Origin: Azorhizobium doebereinerae UFLA1-100
GTDB taxonomy: Bacteria; Pseudomonadota; Alphaproteobacteria; Rhizobiales; Xanthobacteraceae
Assembly: GCF_000473085.1 (NCBI RefSeq)
Contig: NZ_AXBA01000002.1
Coordinates: forward strand, 124,001-188,000
Direction: 5' to 3'
DNA: 64,000 nt
Each line of letters begins with the position of its first letter. The stretch's first letter is position 1. The translations under genes were made by a program, and so were the position numbers. Shown here piece after piece: positions 9,399 through 18,539 of this stretch. The notes below the pieces were generated by a model that did not search any database, had not been told where the DNA came from, and saw only the letters and a program-made list of their open reading frames with translations.

Positions 9399-10076
9399 CT
9401 ATTCCTCGGAGTAGCGCTCTTCCTTCCAGGGGTCGCCGCGCTCGTGATAGCCGCGCACTTCCCAATAGCCGAGGCGGTCAGCGGGAATGAATTCGATGCG
9501 CTTCACCCACTTGGCGCTCTTCCAGAAATAGAGGTGCGGGATCACCACACGCAGCGGTCCGCCATGGGCGCGGGACAGCGGCTGGCCCTGCCAGCTATGG
9601 GCAAGGACCGCATCCTCCGCCGCGAAATCCTCGATGGGAACGTTGGTGGTGTAGCCATCGTAGCTGTGCATCACCACGAAGCGGGCGTTGCCACGCGGCT
9701 CCACCATGGCCAGCAGGTCGCGGGTCAGCAGGCCGTCCCAGCCGTTGTCATAGCGCGACCAGGTGGTGACGCAGTGGATGTCGGTGACGAGATGGGATTG
9801 CGGCTGAGCCTGGAAGTCCGCCCAGTTCCAGCTGGCCGGATGGTCGACAAGGCCGTCCACGTCGATCCGCCAGGAAGTGGTGGGCACGTCGGGTTGCAAC
9901 CCAAGGTCCAGCACCGGCCAGTCCCTCACCAGATGCTGGCCCGGCGGCAGGCGCTCCTCGCCCGAGCGGGCGACACGGCCGGTGAGGAAACGGCCTTCCC
10001 TGGCCCAGCGCTGCTTGGTGGCGGTGAGCTTGGTCTCCGGCGGCCCTGCGGGGGCGGGCTCGAATGCGTCGGTCAT
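9399..10076 (-). CDS. Sulfite oxidase-like molybdopterin-dependent oxidoreductase
   Basis: 225 residues from ATG 10076, which has GGAGG nine bases upstream; the GTG at 10085 is too close to that site. The protein is an Oxidoreductase_molyb (PF00174) domain: the molybdenum-ligand cysteine lies in DIHCVTTWSRYD, and the family-typical GPLRVVIPHLYFWKSAKWV follows. There is no TAT signal, no haem domain and no dimerisation domain, so this is the short, apparently cytoplasmic type often annotated sulfite oxidase-like or YuiH-like. Its substrate is unknown. It is a single gene: the next gene downstream is more than 200 bases away, and the upstream gene begins 80 bases off on the same strand. Confidence 0.85.
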   Translation of the reverse strand: MTDAFEPAPAGPPETKLTATKQRWAREGRFLTGRVARSGEERLPPGQHLVRDWPVLDLGLQPDVPTTSWRIDVDGLVDHPASWNWADFQAQPQSHLVTDIHCVTTWSRYDNGWDGLLTRDLLAMVEPRGNARFVVMHSYDGYTTNVPIEDFAAEDAVLAHSWQGQPLSRAHGGPLRVVIPHLYFWKSAKWVKRIEFIPADRLGYWEVRGYHERGDPWKEERYSEE

Positions 10077-10156
10077 GGCGGGCACCTCCGGGAAGATGCC
10101 TCGGCCGCGGCGGGCGCGGCGGAGGCTTCATTGCATGATAAGCACCGAAGGGGCGA

Positions 10157-11164
<1,008 letters not shown>

Positions 11165-11513
11165 GCGAATGATCCGGCCGGCCCCCGATGTCCCGCTTGA
11201 GATCAGGTCCGCGATCCGGGATTGCAAGCCCACGCCGTGAGGTCAGTTGGACAGTGGCGACGAAGCCTGGGCGGCAGGCCCACCCAATCTTGCATGCATA
11301 GAACACATTTTTGATTATTAATTGATCAAAAGTCTATTCATTAGTCACATTGGAGGGTTCGCATTACGCCCCCCGCTGCTTTCCGCTTGGAGGAAGCCAC
11401 GGCCGAGGCCTTCGAAACAAAGCCCCCTCCATCGCCCGCCCCCGCCCCGACGCATCCGCCGCCGGTGGCGCGGTTCGTGCTTGAGGGGCGGAACCCGTCG
11501 TTCAGGAGTTGTC
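11165..11513. other. Divergent intergenic region with an AT-rich island
   Basis: 349 bases between the divergent LLM gene and atzF, without a convincing gene. Around 11300-11345 the base composition drops sharply (TTGATTATTAATTGATCAA, arms TTGAT/ATCAA), unlike the GC-rich surroundings, and TTGCATGCAT lies at 11290-11299. This is the probable promoter/operator of atzF. Confidence 0.5.
11290..11299. promoter_or_regulatory. Candidate GntR-type operator of atzF (TTGCATGCAT)
   Basis: TTGCATGCAT matches 8 of 10 positions of TTGTATGCAA found in front of the ABC-transporter/atzGEH operon (24133-24142). It is next to the AT-rich promoter island of atzF. Co-regulation by the GntR protein at 15706-16419 is inferred. 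Confidence 0.3.
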
Positions 11514-13325
11514 ATGGACACCGTTGCCTCCCTTCTCGCCGCCCACAGGAGCGGCCGGCGCAGCCCCAGCGAGACGGTGCGGGCCACCTATGAGCGGATC
11601 GCGGCCCATGGCGATCCGGCCATGTTCATCTCCCTGCGGCCCGAGGCCGACGTGCTGGCGGACGCCGCCGCGCTTGAAGCACACAAGGCCGGGGCGCTGC
11701 CGCTCTATGGCATCCCCGTCGCGGTGAAGGACAATATCGACGTGGCGGGCCTGCCCACCACCGCGGCCTGCCCCGCCTTCGCGTATCAGCCGACGGCCGA
11801 CGCCGTGGCGGTAGCGCGACTGAAAGCGGCTGGCGCGCTGATCATCGGCAAGACCAATCTCGACCAGTTCGCCACCGGCCTCGTGGGCGTGCGCTCGCCT
11901 TACGGCGTGCCGCGCAACGTCTTCAAGCCCGATCTCGTGCCCGGCGGCTCATCCTCCGGTTCGGCGAGTGCGGTTGCGGCGGGCATCGTGCCGATCGCGC
12001 TCGGCACCGATACGGCGGGCTCGGGCCGGGTGCCGGCCATGCTGCAGAACATCGTCGGCCTGAAGCCGAGCCTGGGCCTGGTGCCCAATACCGGACTCGT
12101 GCCCGCCTGCCGCACGCTGGACTGCATCTCCATCTTCGCCCTGACCGTGGACGATGCCATGGCCGTGCTTGAGGTGATGGGCGGCTTCGAGGCGTCCGAC
12201 GCCTTCTCCCGCGAACTGACGGTGGCGCCGCTTGCCCCCATGCCCAAGATGCCGGTGCTGGGCGTGCTACCGGCGGCGCAGCGCGAGTTTTTCGGCGATG
12301 CGGACGCGGCGGCCGCCTATGAGGGCGCGCTCGCCCGCCTCGCCAAGCTCGGCGCGCGCCTGGTGGAAATCGACTTTGCGCCCTTCGCGGAGACCGCACG
12401 CCTGCTCTACGAAGGCCCCTGGGTCGCCGAGCGCTGGATCGTGGCGGCGGATCTCCTCGCCCGCGATCCCGAGGCGGTCCATCCGGTGACGCGGGCCATC
12501 ACCGAGGGCGGCGCCAAGCCCTCCGCGGCCGACGCCTTCCGCGCCCTCTACCGCCTGCAGGAACTGCGTGCCGCAGTGCGCCCGGTGCTGGCCGGGCTCG
12601 ACGCCCTCGTGGTGCCCACCGCCCCCACCGCCTACACGCTGGAGGCGGTGCTGGCCGACCCCATCCGCCTCAATTCCCGACTCGGCACCTACACGAACTT
12701 CGTCAACCTGCTGGATCTGTGCGGCACGGCGGTTCCGGCCGCGATTGCCCCTTCCGGCGCCCCCTACGGCATCACCTTCCTGGCGCCGGCCGGGCGCGAC
12801 GCGGCGGTGGCAGGCATCGCCCGCGCCTTCGCCGCAGACGCCCGCCTGCCGCTTGCCGCCAGCGGAACTTACGCGGACTATCCGCCGCTCCCCCCTGCGG
12901 CGGATCCGGAGCGCCTCGACGTCTGCGTCTTCGGCGCACATCTGTCCGGCTTGCCGCTGAACGGCGAATTGCAGTCCTTCGGCGGGCGGTTCGTCGCCAG
13001 CGTCTCGACGGCACCGATCTACCGCATGGCTCTGCTGGAGGGCGAAACGCCGCGCCCTGGGGTGACCCGTGTCCATGACGGCGGGGCGATGCTCACCGGC
13101 GAGGTCTGGTCACTGCCGTTCGAAGGCGTCGGCCGGCTGCTGGGCACCATCCCCGCCCCGCTGGGACTGGGCTCGGTGGAACTGGCCGACGGCAGCATCG
13201 TCGCCGGTTTCCTGGCGGAGGCCGTCGAAATCGCCCATTGCCCGGACATCACCGGCTTCGGCGGCTTCAGGGCCTATCTGGCGAACGACGACATCTCCAC
13301 CGACGACGCACCGCCGGAAGCTTGA
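11514..13325 (+). CDS. atzF: Allophanate hydrolase (AtzF)
   Basis: 603 residues from ATG 11514, with AGGAG five bases upstream. An amidase-signature domain carries the Ser-cisSer-Lys triad: Lys72 in AVKDN, Ser146 in GGSSSGSAS and Ser170 in TDTAGSGR; the spacing (98 and 24) equals that of Pseudomonas AtzF. A C-terminal domain of about 150 residues (from about 460) is the second AtzF/urea-amidolyase module. AtzF splits allophanate into two ammonia and two carbon dioxide. The usual upstream enzymes AtzG, AtzE and AtzH are encoded 3-7 kb away on the other strand, with a glycosyltransferase gene in between. No biotin-dependent urea carboxylase is in the window, so the allophanate more likely comes from AtzE/AtzH than from urea. 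Confidence 0.9.
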   Translation: MDTVASLLAAHRSGRRSPSETVRATYERIAAHGDPAMFISLRPEADVLADAAALEAHKAGALPLYGIPVAVKDNIDVAGLPTTAACPAFAYQPTADAVAVARLKAAGALIIGKTNLDQFATGLVGVRSPYGVPRNVFKPDLVPGGSSSGSASAVAAGIVPIALGTDTAGSGRVPAMLQNIVGLKPSLGLVPNTGLVPACRTLDCISIFALTVDDAMAVLEVMGGFEASDAFSRELTVAPLAPMPKMPVLGVLPAAQREFFGDADAAAAYEGALARLAKLGARLVEIDFAPFAETARLLYEGPWVAERWIVAADLLARDPEAVHPVTRAITEGGAKPSAADAFRALYRLQELRAAVRPVLAGLDALVVPTAPTAYTLEAVLADPIRLNSRLGTYTNFVNLLDLCGTAVPAAIAPSGAPYGITFLAPAGRDAAVAGIARAFAADARLPLAASGTYADYPPLPPAADPERLDVCVFGAHLSGLPLNGELQSFGGRFVASVSTAPIYRMALLEGETPRPGVTRVHDGGAMLTGEVWSLPFEGVGRLLGTIPAPLGLGSVELADGSIVAGFLAEAVEIAHCPDITGFGGFRAYLANDDISTDDAPPEA

Positions 13326-13379
13326 ATCGTGCGCGCGCAAAGCGCAGGCGATTCGCACATGCGCAATGGTTGCGAAAGC

Positions 13380-13407
13380 CTTACAAATCCGAAGCCTGTG
13401 CTATAGT
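13380..13407 (+). promoter_or_regulatory. Candidate sigma-70 promoter of the glycosyltransferase gene
   Basis: CTTACA (13380-13385), a 16-base spacer and TATAGT (13402-13407), placed 33 bases before the GTG at 13440 and 111 before the ATG at 13518. It suggests the gene is transcribed independently of atzF. Confidence 0.4.
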
Positions 13408-13517
13408 GGCTTCATCGTGGCGACCGAAAGGCCGCTGCGGTGCACAAGTTCACGATCCTCGTGGGGCGGGAGGCTCTTCACTGCGTTGTCAGGGAAGTGC
13501 CTGAGGATACAGAGACG

Positions 13518-15602
13518 ATGGCGATACGGAACAGCGAGCAGCACGCACTTCTGGAACGGACCAACTCCAATGCGCGGAGCCGTTCCATCCTGCAGAAGCT
13601 GTGGAGCACGGTGAGACCACACCTCGATACCGAGGGAAGTGACGTCTCGATCGTCCGGAAATCGCTGTTCTTCGATGCTGGATGGTATCTGGAAACCTAC
13701 CCCGATGTTGCCCAGTGCCGCATCGATCCTGCCGTGCACTATGTCCGCCACGGCGCGCGGGAAGGCCGCGATCCCAGCCCGTTCTTCTCCACCGCCACCT
13801 ATCGGCGGCAGAATCTCGGCCCGGGCGAGACCAACCTGAACCCGCTGGTCCATTTCGAGACCGTCGGCCGCATCAAGGGATGCGCCCTGGTCGCCTCCTG
13901 CGAGCCGAAGGCCGTATGGTGGCAGGACCGGCTGCATGATCACGACCGGGCGGCGGTCCGCCGGCACATAGCCAGCTTCACCCACAAGCCGCTGCTGTCC
14001 GTGTGCATGGTGGTGGATGCGCCCGTGGACGCATGGTTTCGCGAGGCGCTGGCCTCGGTCACCGCCCAGCGCTACCCGCTGTGGGAATTCCGCGCCGCCT
14101 TCGGTCCCGCCGCTGCGCCCGGCGTCCGGGCGATTCTCGACGCCGTCGCCGCCGAGGAGCACCGGGTCCATTTGCTTCCGCTGGAAGCGGACGCCACACC
14201 CGCCGAACTCTGGAATGCCGCCCTCCTCGGTGCCCGGGGCGCTTTCGTCATCCCGCTCGGCCAGCACGACCGGCTGCACGAGACGGCGCTGTACGAGATC
14301 GCCAACGCCATCAATACCGCCCCGGACGTGGACATCCTCTATTCCGACGAGGACACGCTGGATTCCGCCGGCCAGCACGGCGATCCCCACTTCAAGACCG
14401 GCTTCGACCCTGACCTGCTGCTTGGCCAGAACCTGGTCGGCGGGCTTGCAGCCTTCCGCACGCCTCTGGTGTCGCAGATGGGCGGCTTCCGTGCCGGCCT
14501 CGATGGCGCGGAAAGCTACGATCTGGCCCTGCGTGCCATCGCCGCCACCTCCGGCAAACGCATCCGGCATATTCCCGAACTGCTCTACCACTGCCGGGCG
14601 CCGGGTTCCGGCGTCGATACCGCAGCGGCCCGCCGGCGCGCCGCGCAGGACCTTCTGTGCCAGAGCGGCGAAGCGGGCACGGTGCAGCCCCACCCGCGCA
14701 ATCCGGCCTGGTCCCGCGTCGTGCGCCCACTTCCGGCGCCCGCCCCGCTGGTCTCGGTCATCGTGCTCACCAAGGACCGGGCCGACCTGCTCGCGGTCTG
14801 CGCCAAGGGTATCCTGGAGCAGACGGATTACCCCAATATCGAACTCATCATCGTCGACCACGCCAGCCGCGAGGACGAGACGCACCAGTTGTTCAGCCGG
14901 CTGCGCGCCGACGCCCGCGTGCGCATAGTGCCCTACGCCGGCGCGTTCAATTATTCGGCCATGAACAATCTCGCCGCGCGGCAGGCCAACGGCAGCGTCA
15001 TCGCCCTGCTGAACAACGACATCGAGGTCGTCGATCCCGCTTGGCTGAGCGAGATGGTGAGCCTCGCGGTACGCCCGGACGTGGGCGCGGTGGGAGCCAA
15101 GCTCTATTATCCCGACGGGACGATCCAGCATGCGGGGGTCGTCGCCGGGCTCGGCGGCGCGGCCGGACATGCCTTCTCGTTCCAGCCGGGGGATACGCTG
15201 GGCAGCGCCGGACGCGCCGTTTTGACCCGCACGGTCTCAGCCGTGACGGCGGCCTGCCTCGTGGTGCGCAAATCGGTGTTCCTGGACGCCGGCGGGCTCA
15301 ACGCGGACGATCTGCCGGTGGCGTTCAACGACATCGACCTGTGCTTCCGGCTCCAGGCGGCCGGCTACCGCAACGTGTGGACGCCGTTCGCGGAATTGGT
15401 GCACCACGAATCCGCCTCCCGCGGCAAGGAAGAGACGCCGGCCAAGAAGGAGCGCTTCGCCCGCGACACGGCCTATATGCTGGCGCACTGGGGCGAGATC
15501 ATCCGCAACGACCCCTATTACAATCCCAACCTGTCCCTCACCAGCGGCGACTACGCGCGCGCGCCCTCGCGGCGCGACCGGCCCTGGAAGGATTTCCTGT
15601 AG
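13518..15602 (+). CDS. Tandem GT2 glycosyltransferase with WY/NPDV repeat N-terminus
   Basis: About 694 residues from ATG 13518 (TGAGGA ten bases upstream); GTG 13440 in the same frame is the alternative start. Residues about 50-100 hold one and a half copies of the FDAGWYLETYPDV...EGRDPSPFF repeat seen in the 4990-9174 protein. Then come a degenerate GT2-like domain (about 155-340, with YSDEDTLD but an altered DxD region) and a canonical GT2 domain (from about 408: VSVIVLTKDRADLL, LLNNDIEVVD, FNDIDLCFRL, LVHHES). Rhamnosyltransferase-like surface glycan synthesis is likely. The gene separates atzF from the rest of the atz locus and is functionally out of place there. Confidence 0.8.
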   Translation: MAIRNSEQHALLERTNSNARSRSILQKLWSTVRPHLDTEGSDVSIVRKSLFFDAGWYLETYPDVAQCRIDPAVHYVRHGAREGRDPSPFFSTATYRRQNLGPGETNLNPLVHFETVGRIKGCALVASCEPKAVWWQDRLHDHDRAAVRRHIASFTHKPLLSVCMVVDAPVDAWFREALASVTAQRYPLWEFRAAFGPAAAPGVRAILDAVAAEEHRVHLLPLEADATPAELWNAALLGARGAFVIPLGQHDRLHETALYEIANAINTAPDVDILYSDEDTLDSAGQHGDPHFKTGFDPDLLLGQNLVGGLAAFRTPLVSQMGGFRAGLDGAESYDLALRAIAATSGKRIRHIPELLYHCRAPGSGVDTAAARRRAAQDLLCQSGEAGTVQPHPRNPAWSRVVRPLPAPAPLVSVIVLTKDRADLLAVCAKGILEQTDYPNIELIIVDHASREDETHQLFSRLRADARVRIVPYAGAFNYSAMNNLAARQANGSVIALLNNDIEVVDPAWLSEMVSLAVRPDVGAVGAKLYYPDGTIQHAGVVAGLGGAAGHAFSFQPGDTLGSAGRAVLTRTVSAVTAACLVVRKSVFLDAGGLNADDLPVAFNDIDLCFRLQAAGYRNVWTPFAELVHHESASRGKEETPAKKERFARDTAYMLAHWGEIIRNDPYYNPNLSLTSGDYARAPSRRDRPWKDFL

Positions 15603-15705
15603 GACTGCGGGCCTCTCAAAAAGGTGCCTCCGGCCCGGCCAGAGCGGTCGTCAGCCCAGGCCACGCCTCTCGGCGGCGCACGGCGGGCGGGCCTCGAAGC
15701 TGCGC

Positions 15706-16419
15706 TCAGACGCTCTCCGCATAACGTTCATAGGCCACTTCCACCGTCAGGATGTGGCTGCGCATGGCGCTCGCCGCTTCCGCCTTGTCGCCGCGCAGGA
15801 TGGCCTGCACCACCGCATCGTGCTCCGCATAGGACAGAGCGAGGCGCCCCAACGTACGGAACTGGGCGCGGCGGAAGGGCTGGAGCCGCGCCCGCGTGGC
15901 GAGCGTGATCTCCGACAGATAGGCATTGTGCGCGCCGCCATACAGGAAGGTATGGAAGCGGTCGTTCAGGAAGGTGTAGTGCGCCTCGTCGCCCCGCCGG
16001 GTCAGGTCGGCCAGTTCCGCATGGATGGCCTCCAGTTGCCCGCGCTCGGCCTTGGTCATATGTACGGCGCATAGGCCCGCGCACAGCGCCTCCAGCTCCG
16101 CCATGACGTCGAACATGCCGCGCAGCCGGTCCAGCGAAGGCTTGGCCACCAGGGCGCTGCGGTGCGGGCGAGTCTCCACCAGGCCGGAGGCGGCCAGGTC
16201 CCGGATCACCTCGCGCACCGGGGTGCGCGAAACGCCGTAGCGCTTGGCCACCTCCATCTCTTCCAGCGCGGTGCCGGGGGCGATGCGGCCGCGCACGATG
16301 TCGTCGGCGATCTGCAGCCGCAACTCCTCCGTGCGCGTCACCGCGCGGCCGGTGCTGCGGCGGCGCCGGGGGCGCGGGGGCGAGGCGGCCGTGACGGCCT
16401 CGGAAACGGGGGTCGACAT
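15706..16419 (-). CDS. GntR-family (FadR/FCD subfamily) transcriptional regulator
   Basis: 237 residues. After an Arg-rich N-terminal stretch, the winged helix spans about 28-95 (LEEMEVAKRYGVSRTPVREV, then ASGLVETRPHRSALV) and an all-helical FCD ligand domain follows, with metal-site type residues in LNDRFHTFLYGG and SYAEHDAVV. It is the last gene of the run starting with the ABC receptor at 23960 and begins 48 bases after atzH, so it is probably made with the genes it controls. The ligand is likely a carboxylated nitrogen compound handled by AtzE. Candidate operators: 24018-24027, 24133-24142 and 11290-11299. Confidence 0.88.
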   Translation of the reverse strand: MSTPVSEAVTAASPPRPRRRRSTGRAVTRTEELRLQIADDIVRGRIAPGTALEEMEVAKRYGVSRTPVREVIRDLAASGLVETRPHRSALVAKPSLDRLRGMFDVMAELEALCAGLCAVHMTKAERGQLEAIHAELADLTRRGDEAHYTFLNDRFHTFLYGGAHNAYLSEITLATRARLQPFRRAQFRTLGRLALSYAEHDAVVQAILRGDKAEAASAMRSHILTVEVAYERYAESV

Positions 16420-16467
16420 GAGACTTACGACGCTACTTGGATTCTGGGTACGGGTGAACTCGCGCCC

Positions 16468-16857
16468 TCAAGGCAGCGGGTCGGGAATGACGCTCACGTG
16501 GGCGGCGACCACCTTCCAGCCCTCGGGAAGGCGCACCCAGGTCTGCTGCTGCCGCCCCACCTTGCCCGGGGCGCCTTCGCGGGTGAACAAGGTGGAGGCG
16601 GTGGCGAAATCGCTGCCGAAGGTGGTGATGACCGTGCGCCCCAGGGTGCGCATCAGCCCCTGCGGCGAACGTCCCGAGCGGAAGGCGCGAATCTCGCCCA
16701 TGCCATAGAGATTCTCGCCGCCGCCATAGCGGATGGTCCGGGCATCGTCCCAGAACAAGTCGTCCAGCACCGCCACGTCGTTGGAGACCAGCGCCGCCTC
16801 ATAGCGGGCGAAGGCCGCTTCCACTTCGGCCACCACAACCGGATCGTTGATCTGCAC
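16468..16857 (-). CDS. atzH: AtzH-like protein (DUF3225, NTF2 fold), probable 1,3-dicarboxyurea amidase
   Basis: 129 residues from a GTG at 16857 with GGAGG six bases before it; longer frames run into atzE and are not credible. The sequence GGGENLYGMGEIRAFR and TVITTFGSDFA marks DUF3225. In Pseudomonas ADP AtzH, Tyr22 and Arg46 are reported as needed for activity; here Tyr19 and Arg43 stand at the same spacing. AtzH is proposed to turn 1,3-dicarboxyurea, the AtzE product, into allophanate. It follows atzE by 13 bases. The local atzG-atzE-atzH order is the known conserved order. Confidence 0.85.
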   Translation of the reverse strand: MQINDPVVVAEVEAAFARYEAALVSNDVAVLDDLFWDDARTIRYGGGENLYGMGEIRAFRSGRSPQGLMRTLGRTVITTFGSDFATASTLFTREGAPGKVGRQQQTWVRLPEGWKVVAAHVSVIPDPLP

Positions 16858-16870
16858 GCGACCTCCAGAG

Positions 16871-18292
16871 CTAGATGTTCGACACCGGCGCCCGCACGGC
16901 GCCGGTCGCTTCGAGGTGGCGAGCCACCCGCAAGGCGAGATCCTCCCGCCACGGCGGGGCGATGACCTGCACGCCGATGGGCAGCCCCCCGTCGAGCCAG
17001 ACCGGCACCGCCGCCACCGGCAGGCCGATGAAGGAGATGGGCTGGGTGTAGAGGCCGAGGTTCGGTCGCACCAGCAGCGTCTCGCCATCGAGCTCGAACG
17101 TGGTCTGGCCCAACTGCGGCGCCCGGCAGGGCGTGGCCGGCGCGAGGATCACGTCCACCTCATCGAACAGCGCCAGCATGCGGTCGCGGAAGTGGCGGCG
17201 GAAGCGCTGCGCACCCGCCACCCAGGCGGCGGGAATGGCAAGGCCCGCGATCAGCCTGTCGCGCACCGCCGGGTCGAAATCCTGCGGCCGCGTGCGCAGG
17301 CGCCCCGCATGCAGGCTCGCCCCCTCGGCGGCGGTGATGATGTAGGCCGAAGCCCGGGCACGGGCCGCCTCCGGCACCTCGATGGTGCGGGTGACGCCGA
17401 GCGCGGCTGCCACATGATCCACCGCCGCGAAGGCCTCCGGCATGCCCTTGGCGCGGAAATAGCCGCCGGCCACCGCGATCCTGAGCCCGTCCATGCCGGC
17501 CTCCAGCGTCGGCATTACGGGCTCGACCGGGCGGGGCACCTGCACCGGGTCGTCCGGGTCCGCGCCCTGCATGGCGTCATAGGCGAGCGCGAGGTCGCCC
17601 ACCGACCGGGCGAAGGGGCCGAGATGGTCGAGCGCGGAGACGAAGGGAAAGGAATGCGCCCGCGACAGCCGGCCATAGGTGGGCTTCAGCCCAAAGATGC
17701 CGCACAGCGACGAGGGCACGCGGATGGAACCGTTGGTGTCCGAGCCCAGCGCCAGCGGCACCAGCCCGGCGGCGATGGCCGCACCGGAGCCGCCGGAGGA
17801 GCCCCCTGCCATATGGGCAAGGTCATGCGGATTGCGCGAGGCGCCGTCATGGACGTTCTCGCCCGTGAAGTCATAGGCGTATTCGCCCATGTTGAGGCCG
17901 CCGACCAGGATGGCGTCGGCCTCCTCCAGCCTGGCGATCAGCGCGGCGTCATGCGCGGCGGGCGGCAGGTCGCGGTTGATCTTCGAGCCTGCCCGCGTCG
18001 GCAGACCGGCGATGTCGAACAGGTTCTTCACCGCGAACGGCACCCCGGCCAGCGGCCCCAGCGCCCCGCCTGCGGCGCGGCGCGCATCGAGCGCGTCGGC
18101 GGACGCGCGAGCGCGCGCTCCGGTAACGTCGGTGAAGGCGTTGACCTTCGGATCGAGCGCGGCGATGCGGGCGAGCACCGCCTCGACGACGGCGCGGGCG
18201 CTCACCTGCCCGCCGCGCACGGCGGCCGCGATGTCAGCTGCGGGCGCCGTGGCGAAGGGGGCGGCGGCGTCTACCGGGGACGCGGCGTTCAT
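16871..18292 (-). CDS. atzE: Amidase-signature hydrolase AtzE (1-carboxybiuret hydrolase-like)
   Basis: 473 residues. The amidase signature is complete: Lys89 (FAVKN), Ser165 in MAGGSSGGSG and nucleophile Ser189 in GSDTNGSIRVP. With AtzG on one side (4-base overlap) and AtzH on the other, it is best called AtzE, which removes ammonia from 1-carboxybiuret when complexed with AtzG. Related amidases act on other substrates, and no cyanuric acid hydrolase or biuret hydrolase is present in the window, so the true substrate may be a different carboxylated amide brought in by the adjoining ABC importer. Confidence 0.85.
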   Translation of the reverse strand: MNAASPVDAAAPFATAPAADIAAAVRGGQVSARAVVEAVLARIAALDPKVNAFTDVTGARARASADALDARRAAGGALGPLAGVPFAVKNLFDIAGLPTRAGSKINRDLPPAAHDAALIARLEEADAILVGGLNMGEYAYDFTGENVHDGASRNPHDLAHMAGGSSGGSGAAIAAGLVPLALGSDTNGSIRVPSSLCGIFGLKPTYGRLSRAHSFPFVSALDHLGPFARSVGDLALAYDAMQGADPDDPVQVPRPVEPVMPTLEAGMDGLRIAVAGGYFRAKGMPEAFAAVDHVAAALGVTRTIEVPEAARARASAYIITAAEGASLHAGRLRTRPQDFDPAVRDRLIAGLAIPAAWVAGAQRFRRHFRDRMLALFDEVDVILAPATPCRAPQLGQTTFELDGETLLVRPNLGLYTQPISFIGLPVAAVPVWLDGGLPIGVQVIAPPWREDLALRVARHLEATGAVRAPVSNI

Positions 18293-18531
18293 GGCCGGAA
18301 CACCGCGGCGGGCTCGGCCTCATCGCCGAGGTCATGGGCGAGCACGAACTGCGCCGCATCGGCGATGGTGCGCAGATAGGAGAAGGCTTCCGCGCGCCAC
18401 GCGCCCTCCGCCGGGATGGCGAAGGCGGCGATGCCGGCGGCGAGAAGTTCGGCCACCGCCGCATCGGAGAGGGGCGGCAGCGGCGTTGAGGAATTGGACA
18501 TCGTGGGACCGGACATCGTGGGATCGGACAT
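18289..18531 (-). CDS. atzG: AtzG-like small subunit (DUF4089) of the AtzE amidase
   Basis: 80 residues from ATG 18531, which has GAGGAA six bases upstream; a GTG at 18543 overlaps the previous stop and is the alternative. The C-terminal half (LRTIADAAQFVLAHDLGD then PAAVFRP) matches the DUF4089 pattern with the closing Pro..Phe-x-Pro. AtzG stabilises AtzE and completes its active site in the known system. The N-terminus is encoded by a 15-base direct repeat giving MSDPT-MSGPT-MSNSS, so the exact start is uncertain. The stop overlaps the atzE start (ATGA). Confidence 0.82.
   Translation of the reverse strand: MSDPTMSGPTMSNSSTPLPPLSDAAVAELLAAGIAAFAIPAEGAWRAEAFSYLRTIADAAQFVLAHDLGDEAEPAAVFRP
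18496..18525. repeat. Two 15-base direct repeats inside atzG
   Basis: GGACATCGTGGGACC and GGACATCGTGGGATC lie head to tail at 18496-18510 and 18511-18525, followed by a partial third copy. They encode the MS[D/G]PT repeats at the AtzG N-terminus and supply alternative in-frame ATG codons. Confidence 0.85.
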
Positions 18532-18539
18532 GGCGTTCC

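Noticed and set aside
16468-17088. A longer 206-residue version of AtzH starting inside atzE
   Set aside because: The extra residues are antisense-like Arg/Ser-rich sequence overlapping atzE; the GTG at 16857 has a good ribosome site and puts Tyr19/Arg43 in register with known AtzH.
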